Shown piece by piece: positions 7,755-12,839 of a stretch of 12,839 bases of DNA. Numbering within the stretch: position 1 is the first letter of the stretch; each line of letters begins with the position of its first letter. A program made the translations under genes and the position numbers. The stretch is from Deltaproteobacteria bacterium (GTDB lineage: Bacteria; Desulfobacterota; Desulfobacteria; Desulfobacterales; JAFDCJ01): NCBI GenBank assembly GCA_024277475.1, contig JAJRVC010000499.1, positions 1 to 12,839 of the forward strand, given 5' to 3'. Under the pieces are notes generated by a model. The model searched no databases. It had not been told where the DNA came from and worked only from the letters and a program-made list of their open reading frames with translations.

Positions 7755-7762
7755 CGTAAATT

Positions 7763-8758
7763 ATGAAAATTGAAGAGATCATAAGCAATTATTTAAAATC
7801 CAGTGAGGCTAAAACCCCGCAATTATCTGCCCTGACTTATCAGCTGCTGGAGTTTTGGGCCACAACGAAAGATTTTGAAATAGACAACAGGTTATTGCAG
7901 GATCTTGTGTTTAAATACGCCGCTTCTGAAAAAAAGCTGAAACAACTCAATGAAGAACTGGTCCGGAGGCAGAATCGCATCGAGGAAGACCTGGCTGCAG
8001 CCGCGGAAATCCAGAAAAGCCTCCTGCCGCAAAAAATAGATACAATACAACACCTGGCAGTAGCATGGAAATTCAGGCCTTGCGAAAAAATTGGCGGCGA
8101 TATTTTTAACATGGTCCAGTTGGATGATAACCACTGGGCGATCTACATGCTGGATGTCAGTGGCCACGGGGTGCCTGCTGCCATGGTCACGGTTTCTGTT
8201 TTTCAAAATCTTCATCCTCAGGCCGGCAATATTTTACTGAAAACCGGTGGATCCCGGCAGACCCGCCAAATTAGAAGCCCGGCTAAAGTCCTTGAAAAAC
8301 TGGATCAGGAGTACACATTTGAGCGGTTCAATAATTTTTTTACCATAAACTATGTCATATTGAATGCGGCCACCGGAAGTTTTATCTGCAGCAGCGCTGG
8401 TCATCCACCTCCCATTATCATACGAAAATGTGGTACCCTGGACATTTTGGCGACCGGCAGCCCCCCCATGGGCACCATAGATTTACGCCTGGTGGAGGAA
8501 CAAGTTACCTTTTTTGAAGAACAAAAACAGATTCAGGCAGGGGATAAATTACTGCTTTATACGGACGGGGTGTTTGAGTATCAGAATCAGCAGGGTGAGT
8601 TTTACGGCAACAAGAGGTTTCACAAAAAATTAAGAGAACTAAAAGACATTCCAGTTTCGGCGCTGATTGACATGCTGTTTAAATCCTTAATGGAGTTTGG
8701 CAACGGCATGGAACCCCAAGACGATATCTCCTTTTTGGGAATAGAATTTAAGCAATGA
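7763..8758 (+). CDS. RsbU/SpoIIE-type PP2C serine phosphatase
   Basis: This is a cytoplasmic protein phosphatase that usually dephosphorylates an anti-sigma-factor antagonist in partner-switching control. The product is 331 aa. Residues 1-50 are an unassigned N-terminal region, and about 54-85 a coiled coil leading into AAEIQKSLLP (80-89), the typical entry to the catalytic domain. Metal-binding motifs are intact: GGDIFN (D113), MLDVSGHGVPAAM (D131), LLYTDGVFE (D268) and PQDDISFLGIEF (D320/D321), plus SAGHPPP (211-217). No receiver, PAS or GAF sensor domain is fused, so the signal must come from a partner, and the adjacent ODP-type protein is a candidate. ATG 7763 has no recognisable Shine-Dalgarno sequence. 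The hairpin repeat lies immediately before it. No anti-sigma or STAS gene is in the window. Confidence 0.92.
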   Translation: MKIEEIISNYLKSSEAKTPQLSALTYQLLEFWATTKDFEIDNRLLQDLVFKYAASEKKLKQLNEELVRRQNRIEEDLAAAAEIQKSLLPQKIDTIQHLAVAWKFRPCEKIGGDIFNMVQLDDNHWAIYMLDVSGHGVPAAMVTVSVFQNLHPQAGNILLKTGGSRQTRQIRSPAKVLEKLDQEYTFERFNNFFTINYVILNAATGSFICSSAGHPPPIIIRKCGTLDILATGSPPMGTIDLRLVEEQVTFFEEQKQIQAGDKLLLYTDGVFEYQNQQGEFYGNKRFHKKLRELKDIPVSALIDMLFKSLMEFGNGMEPQDDISFLGIEFKQ

Positions 8759-8813
8759 CGAGTAGCAGAAAACGGAGTTAAAAAAGAGATCTGTACGGTG
8801 ATACATCCATTCG

Positions 8814-8850
8814 ATTCGGCTTGACAAATTCAGGCGATCATCTGTATTGA
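8814..8850 (+). promoter_or_regulatory. sigma70-like promoter of the HhH-PPK2 operon
   Basis: TTGACA (8821-8826) and TATTGA (8845-8850) are separated by 18 nt. The block ATTCGGCTTGACAAATT (8814-8830) matches 15 of 17 bases with the promoter at 6455-6471, and ATCTGTAT (8840-8847) also recurs there one base closer. The similarity suggests a shared sigma factor or regulator. The following gene has a strong ribosome-binding site (AAAGGAG, 8895-8901). Confidence 0.6.
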
Positions 8851-8907
8851 AGATTATTAGGAAGTTTCCTGCTTTAGCAAAACAATTCGAGATTAAAGGA
8901 GATTAAC

Positions 8908-9483
8908 ATGGAAAAAGACGATCTTACTCAGGTAAAAAACATCGGTCCTGCGCGCATGAAACTGCTCAACGACTCCGGGATCACGACCCTCAGGCAACTT
9001 GATGAAACACCGCTGGAAAAACTGGCCGGGATAGAATCCATCGGCGAACATTATGCAAAACTAATCAAGGAAAATGTGACTGAATATTATGGGAAAAAGC
9101 CTGATGAATCAGCCGTAACGACTGCAGCCGGCGAAGAAAAGAAGGTCGTGGACATCAACCGGAATTTACGCAAACAAATTAAAGCTCTCAATAAGCGTTT
9201 AAAGCAGGCGAGAGAAAAATTAAAGCCCTTGGGGAAAAAGAAATATCTGGAAGCATACATCGATTTTAAAAAAAGATCCAACACACTCAAGTCCCGTCTC
9301 AAGGACCTGGCTCAAATAGAGGACCGTATTTCCAAAAAGGCTAAGAAAAAAATCATCAAGAAAGCCGACACTTTAAAAGGTGTCTTGAAAAGCGGAGGCA
9401 AAAATCCCAAAAAGAAAAACTATGAAAAAGTAGCCCGGGAAATCAAATCCTTTTCTAAAATGCTGCGGGATATAAGTTCCTAA
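8908..9483 (+). CDS. small helix-hairpin-helix protein with lysine-rich coiled-coil tail
   Basis: The product is 191 aa. Residues 5-62 form a tandem helix-hairpin-helix domain (VKNIGPARMKLLNDSGI, then LAGIESIGEHYAKLI), like the DNA-binding HhH units of DUF4332- and Rad51-type N-termini. Residues about 84-191 are a helical, very basic region (LRKQIKALNKRLKQAREKLK, ISKKAKKKIIKKA) likely to form a coiled coil. It has no enzyme motif. Binding to nucleic acid is the likely activity, and the basic tail could equally bind polyphosphate. It is the first gene after a good promoter and ribosome-binding site, and only 5 bases separate it from the metallophosphoesterase. No specific function is known to me. 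Confidence 0.75.
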   Translation: MEKDDLTQVKNIGPARMKLLNDSGITTLRQLDETPLEKLAGIESIGEHYAKLIKENVTEYYGKKPDESAVTTAAGEEKKVVDINRNLRKQIKALNKRLKQAREKLKPLGKKKYLEAYIDFKKRSNTLKSRLKDLAQIEDRISKKAKKKIIKKADTLKGVLKSGGKNPKKKNYEKVAREIKSFSKMLRDISS

Positions 9484-9488
9484 AAGCA

Positions 9489-10214
9489 ATGAAGAAAAAA
9501 ATACTCTTACTGGGCGATATTCACGCAAATTATCCGGCTTTTAAAGCTATTGTTAAATATATCCGTCCGGATTGGGTCGATTTGACCATCAACACCGGTG
9601 ATTTTACAGTTTACAGTACATTTCCTAATGAGACGATCCAATGGTTTCGTAAGAGAAAAAAGGCCCTTTGCATTTTAGGTAATACGGATCGGCGTATCTT
9701 ACGAATTTTAAAGGGCAAAAAATTAAAAAGACCCAAAAAAGAAGAAAAACGGGTCATGTACTTCTGGACTTCTGAAAATTTATTGCCTGAGAATATCACC
9801 TATCTGAAAAGTTTATCCAAACAAACGGATTTCAGCGTAGGCGCTACCCGCATCGGCGTATTTCACGGAAGCCGGGACGATGCTGAGGAAGAGCTGTTTC
9901 CAGATGCTTCTGAAGACCGTTTCCGTAAACTGGCAAAAAATTCACCTTATAAAATTCATATCATGGGCCATTCCCATGTGCCGTATCATAAAGTTGTCGA
10001 TGGGGTTCATTTCATCAATCCGGGCAGTGTCGGGCGTATGTTTGACGGTGATCCACGGGCGTCTTTTGCAATTCTGAAGATTTCTTCAGGGAAAATAGAC
10101 GTAGAACATTTTCGCATTCCCTATCCCGTGAAAGAGGTTGTCAAAAGCCTGAAAAAAAACCGCTTGCCGGATATTTATATTAAAATGTTCCAAATTGGGA
10201 AAAAATTAAATTAA
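9489..10214 (+). CDS. YfcE/MJ0936-like metallophosphoesterase
   Basis: This is a two-metal phosphoesterase of the calcineurin-like superfamily, 241 aa. All family motifs are visible: GDIHAN (D10, H12), NTGDF (D38), GNTD (N65), FHGS (H126) and MGHSHVPY (H161, H163), then FINPGSVGRMFDGDPRASFAIL (174-195), the typical C-terminal signature of the small YfcE-type enzymes. A basic insert at about 75-88 (KGKKLKRPKKEEKR) is unusual for the group. The C-terminal 30 residues extend past the usual domain. The substrate is unknown; related enzymes act on phosphodiesters. The start ATG lies 5 bases after the HhH gene, with only a weak ribosome site, so translation is probably coupled. Co-transcription with PPK2 genes suggests a role in phosphate or nucleotide turnover. 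Confidence 0.85.
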   Translation: MKKKILLLGDIHANYPAFKAIVKYIRPDWVDLTINTGDFTVYSTFPNETIQWFRKRKKALCILGNTDRRILRILKGKKLKRPKKEEKRVMYFWTSENLLPENITYLKSLSKQTDFSVGATRIGVFHGSRDDAEEELFPDASEDRFRKLAKNSPYKIHIMGHSHVPYHKVVDGVHFINPGSVGRMFDGDPRASFAILKISSGKIDVEHFRIPYPVKEVVKSLKKNRLPDIYIKMFQIGKKLN

Positions 10215-10226
10215 TTTGGAGTCTCT

Positions 10227-11207
10227 ATGAAATCCACAGAACGAAATGAAATTAATAACAGAGTGTTAGAAAATAGGGGGGCCGGTTCAACGGCTCAGAT
10301 CAGAGAGGTTGTCCAGAAAGTTGAGTCGAAAATAAAACATGCAACTCCAGGCAAACGGGTGCGCAAGGTTCTAAGAGTCCTCAAAAAGAAAGATAAAGAA
10401 GAAATCGTCCAGGCGGTACTGGAGAAATATTACAACTCTGAAGAATTAATACCCTACCAGGCGGAACTTATCAAAATGGAACGCCATCTGGAGCGGACCG
10501 CAAAAAAAATGGTCATCCTTTTCGACGGCCGGGATGCTTCCGGCAAAGGCGGGACCATCCGACGGGTGACGCGGTATATGAATGAAAAACGGTATCATAC
10601 GGTAGCCCTGGGCAAACCGAATGAACAGCAAAAAACAGAACTGCATATCAAACGGTATATCGAACACTTTCCCCATGCCGGCGAGATCGTTTTGTTTGAC
10701 AGAAGCTGGTACAACCGTGCCCTGGTTGAACCGGTGATGGGATTCTGTACTCATAACCAATACAAACGATTTTTAAAAAAGGTTATTAGCTACGAGCAGA
10801 ATTTTCTTGAAGATGAAGGTAAGACCATACTGATTAAGCTCTATTTTTCGGTAAGTAAGGAAGAGCAGGCCAGGCGTTTCGAAAGAAGAAAGAATGATCC
10901 GCTTAGGCAGTGGAAACTCTCCGAGGTAGACCTGCAGGCCCAGGATTTGTGGGACGAATTTACCGAAAAAAAATTCATGCTTTTGGAAAAGACCCATACC
11001 AAAAAATCACCCTGGCATATCATACGATCCGACGATAAGCATCTGGCCCGGCGTGAAACCATGAAGGTGATCCTCAATTCGGTGCGCTACAAAGGCAGAA
11101 GCCGCAAGCTGAATTTTACCATGGATCCGGATATTGTCATTCCAGGAGATAAGGAGTTGAAATTAATGAAAAAACAACATAGAAAATATGGTAAATTCCT
11201 GGTGTGA
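10227..11207 (+). CDS. ppk2: polyphosphate kinase 2 family protein (first of two)
   Basis: PPK2 enzymes transfer phosphate between polyphosphate and nucleotides, usually to make ATP or GTP from the diphosphate. The product is 326 aa, a single-domain form. Walker A GRDASGKGG (101-109) and Walker B LFDRSWYNR (156-164, D158) are intact, as are GFCT (172-175), LYFSVSKEEQARRFERR near 205-221, DLWDEF (240-245) and IIRSDDK near 268. The motif set resembles class I, which favours nucleoside diphosphates. Residues 1-75 are an extra basic helical region before the domain. A ribosome site (TTTGGAG, 10215-10221) is present 12 bases after the phosphoesterase. Direction of the reaction cannot be told from sequence. 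Confidence 0.93.
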   Translation: MKSTERNEINNRVLENRGAGSTAQIREVVQKVESKIKHATPGKRVRKVLRVLKKKDKEEIVQAVLEKYYNSEELIPYQAELIKMERHLERTAKKMVILFDGRDASGKGGTIRRVTRYMNEKRYHTVALGKPNEQQKTELHIKRYIEHFPHAGEIVLFDRSWYNRALVEPVMGFCTHNQYKRFLKKVISYEQNFLEDEGKTILIKLYFSVSKEEQARRFERRKNDPLRQWKLSEVDLQAQDLWDEFTEKKFMLLEKTHTKKSPWHIIRSDDKHLARRETMKVILNSVRYKGRSRKLNFTMDPDIVIPGDKELKLMKKQHRKYGKFLV

Positions 11208-11268
11208 TCCAAAAGAAAGGACAAATGTCGAATGATTTAATAGTCAATTCCAGACCGGAGGGGGAAAG

Positions 11269-12288
11269 ATGGCAAAAGAAACGAAAAAGAAATCCAAATC
11301 CAAAGGTGCCAAGCCGAAAGAAATCAAGCTGAAAGAAGCCAGGTCAATTGCGGTTGAGAAAAAGGATTCATCCAGGGCAAAAAGGAAAATAAGTGAAAAA
11401 GTCAAAAAGAAACCCAAAAAGCCAAAGGCGAAATTATCCGAACACACCAGCTTTAAAAATAAAGATAAGAAAAAGAAGAAAAACCGCAGGGCCGTTTGGG
11501 TAAAGAAATTCACCCTCTATTATGAAGACGAGTTGCACAAACTTCAGATCGAGCTTTTAAAATGGCAAAAACATGTCATTGCCAATCAAGAGCGCGTTCT
11601 AATGTTATTTGAAGGACGAGATGCCGCCGGAAAAGGCGGCACCATAAAAAGGATTATTGAACATATGAATCCACGTGGCGCCCGGGTTGTGGCACTTTTA
11701 AAACCCAGCGACAGGGAACGAACACAATGGTATTTTCAACGGTATATCCAACATCTCCCGTCCGGTGGTGAAATTGTACTTTTCGACCGCAGCTGGTACA
11801 ATCGCGCCATGGTTGAACCCACAATGGATTTTTGCACCGATGAGGAAAATAAACGTTTTTTGAAAGACACACCCATGCTGGAAGCGATGCTGGTAAAGAA
11901 CGGAATTATTTTATTCAAATTCTTTTTCTCCGTCTCTAAAGCGGAACAGTTGCGCCGGTTTGATTCTAGAGAGACGGATCCTTTGAAGCAGTATAAAATT
12001 TCTCCGGTTGACAGAGAGGCCCAGGAAAGGTGGGATGATTATACCGTTAGAAAGTTCCAGATGCTTAATGAAACCAATCGATCAATTTCTCAATGGACCA
12101 TCATCCGCTCTGACAATAAGAAAAAGGCCAGACTCAACTGTATCAAGCATATTCTGTCCAAAGTCGAGTATAAGGGTAAGATTTCCCAGGATGAGCTCAA
12201 GACAGATCCTGAGATCGCCATATCCGGCATTGATGAAATCAGATTCATGGAAGATCATTTGATGACGGGTGTTGAATTGCCCGGATAA
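11269..12288 (+). CDS. ppk2: polyphosphate kinase 2 family protein (second), with lysine-rich N-terminal tail
   Basis: This is a second PPK2 of 339 aa, clearly diverged from the first, so not a recent duplication. Walker A GRDAAGKGG (116-124), LFDRSWYNRAMVEP (171-184, D173), DFCT (187-190) and IIRSDNKKKARL are conserved. Residues 1-74 are an unusual low-complexity tail made mostly of Lys, Ala, Ser and Glu (for example KKKPKKPKAK at 47-54 and KDKKKKKNRR at 65-74), resembling histone-H1-like tails. It could bind polyphosphate or nucleic acid. A strong ribosome site (GGAGGGG, 11257-11263) precedes ATG 11269. The 61-base gap after the first ppk2 holds no other signal, so they are probably co-transcribed. 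Confidence 0.93.
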   Translation: MAKETKKKSKSKGAKPKEIKLKEARSIAVEKKDSSRAKRKISEKVKKKPKKPKAKLSEHTSFKNKDKKKKKNRRAVWVKKFTLYYEDELHKLQIELLKWQKHVIANQERVLMLFEGRDAAGKGGTIKRIIEHMNPRGARVVALLKPSDRERTQWYFQRYIQHLPSGGEIVLFDRSWYNRAMVEPTMDFCTDEENKRFLKDTPMLEAMLVKNGIILFKFFFSVSKAEQLRRFDSRETDPLKQYKISPVDREAQERWDDYTVRKFQMLNETNRSISQWTIIRSDNKKKARLNCIKHILSKVEYKGKISQDELKTDPEIAISGIDEIRFMEDHLMTGVELPG

Positions 12289-12322
12289 ATGGTTCGAATC
12301 AGAGTAGAAAAAAGGAGGCTGT

Positions 12323-12616
12323 ATGTCTGTTCAAGTTATAATTAAACGTAAATGGCAGGTCGACAAACCCGAGGAATTGCTTCCGCTGCTCACTGAACTA
12401 CGTTCTCTTGCCAAAAAACAGGCTGGTTATATTTCCGGCGAAACATTAAGAAGTCTTGACGATCCCGAAGATTTCAGGGTCGTCAGCAAATGGGAAACGG
12501 TTGACGACTGGCAGAAATGGTTTGACAGCAAACAAAGGAGGGATATTCAGGGCGAAGTGGATTCGCTGATCGGGGAAAAAACCTTTTACGAAATTTTTGA
12601 GACCGTGAGTCATTGA
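12323..12616 (+). CDS. ABM-domain (antibiotic biosynthesis monooxygenase-like) small protein
   Basis: The product is 97 aa, a complete dimeric ferredoxin-like barrel domain of the ABM family. It shows the pattern VQVIIKRKWQV, PEELLPLLTELRSLAKKQAGY, SGETLRSLDDPEDFRVVSKW and WQKWFDS. Members include heme-degrading and quinol-oxidising monooxygenases and many of unknown role, and no residue here points to one of them. ATG 12323 follows a very good ribosome site (AAGGAGG, 12312-12318), 34 bases after the second ppk2. It is the last gene before a terminator. A link to oxidative or redox stress is plausible but inferred. Confidence 0.85.
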   Translation: MSVQVIIKRKWQVDKPEELLPLLTELRSLAKKQAGYISGETLRSLDDPEDFRVVSKWETVDDWQKWFDSKQRRDIQGEVDSLIGEKTFYEIFETVSH

Positions 12617-12670
12617 CGAACGGCTGCCAATTTAAAAAAGACAGAGCAACCTGTCGGGTCGTAGCCGAAG

Positions 12671-12711
12671 GCGAAGCCTGAAGTGATTCAATTCTTCGGT
12701 TCGCTTGTTTT
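12671..12711 (+). terminator. rho-independent-type terminator of the PPK2/ABM operon
   Basis: GCGAA (12671-12675), CC (12677-12678) and GAAG (12680-12683) pair with CTTC (12694-12697), GG (12698-12699) and TTCGC (12700-12704). Two single-base bulges interrupt the stem. TTGTTTT (12705-12711) follows. It lies 55 bases after the last gene. A smaller 5-bp hairpin (GACAG 12640-12644 with CTGTC 12651-12655) precedes it. Confidence 0.65.
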
Positions 12712-12739
12712 AAAATAGATAAAGCGTAGCGTCATCAAT

Positions 12740-12781
12740 ATTCGAAGTTCGACGTTGGGCGTTCGATGTTCGACGTTCGAA
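12740..12781. repeat. tandem 7-bp repeats, consensus GTTCGAN
   Basis: Six consecutive heptamers read ATTCGAA, GTTCGAC, GTTGGGC, GTTCGAT, GTTCGAC and GTTCGAA. Two of them match the consensus imperfectly. The array is in non-coding DNA after a terminator. The unit contains TTCGA, so neighbouring units can also pair as TTCGAA palindromes. The remaining bases to 12839 show no gene. Confidence 0.85.
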
Positions 12782-12839
12782 AAATTCACTGTTCCGGCCA
12801 GGCGGTGTTTCTTGCGAACCCGGTTGCCGGCAGCCAAAG

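Noticed and set aside
7644..7760. Integron attC site for the hairpin repeat
   Set aside because: The right end contains GCAACGTTAG, reminiscent of attC, but the matching R'' core on the left arm is absent. Copy A has a different sequence at that place, and no integrase or cassette array is present.
7504..7773. Open frame of 89 codons across the double hairpin
   Set aside because: It overlaps the end of the ODP gene and the repeats, has no ribosome site, and copy A of the repeat does not preserve the frame.
12650..12839. CRISPR-like array near the right edge
   Set aside because: The repeats are only 7 bp and contiguous, without spacers, and no cas gene is present.

Overview
The window looks like a chromosomal segment of an anaerobic or microaerophilic Gram-negative bacterium, probably a member of the Desulfobacterota (former Deltaproteobacteria). 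This is inferred from a TonB-dependent outer-membrane system, a surface protein with a Cys-Phe C-terminal sorting-type tail, a diiron oxygen-binding-type protein, an RsbU-type phosphatase and two PPK2 kinases, at moderate GC. No 16S gene or other decisive marker is present. All recognised genes lie on the + strand.

Region 1 (1-6434) is a compact outer-membrane uptake locus. It begins with one copy of a 111-bp hairpin repeat and a short leader. A TonB-dependent receptor (234-2285) follows, then a secreted surface protein with a choice-of-anchor U-type domain and C-terminal anchor (2371-4119). ExbB (4174-4833), ExbD (4808-5218) and TonB (5215-6240) come next with overlapping ends. A hairpin with a T-tract near 6395-6434 probably ends the unit. 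The receptor would bind and import a ligand, ExbB/ExbD/TonB would supply energy from the proton gradient, and the surface protein would assist at the cell exterior. The ligand cannot be told from sequence. The surface protein's natural start appears to be at 2329, and an in-frame TGA at 2341-2343 breaks its signal peptide.

Region 2 (6455-8758) starts with a TTGACA promoter. It encodes a metallo-beta-lactamase-fold protein of the diiron oxygen-binding type with a four-cysteine insert (6638-7537), then an RsbU/SpoIIE-type PP2C phosphatase (7763-8758). Between them sits a double-hairpin repetitive element (7512-7760). Its second hairpin is the other copy of the 111-bp repeat. The two copies differ at three sites: two form a compensatory base-pair change and the third keeps a wobble pair.

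Region 3 (8814-12711) starts with a promoter whose -35 region closely resembles that of region 2. It carries a small helix-hairpin-helix protein with a lysine-rich tail, a YfcE-like metallophosphoesterase, two tandem divergent PPK2 polyphosphate kinases and an ABM-domain protein, ending in a hairpin terminator. This reads as a polyphosphate/nucleotide stress operon. The similar promoters suggest regions 2 and 3 may be co-regulated. The window closes with a short array of 7-bp repeats (12740-12781) in non-coding DNA.
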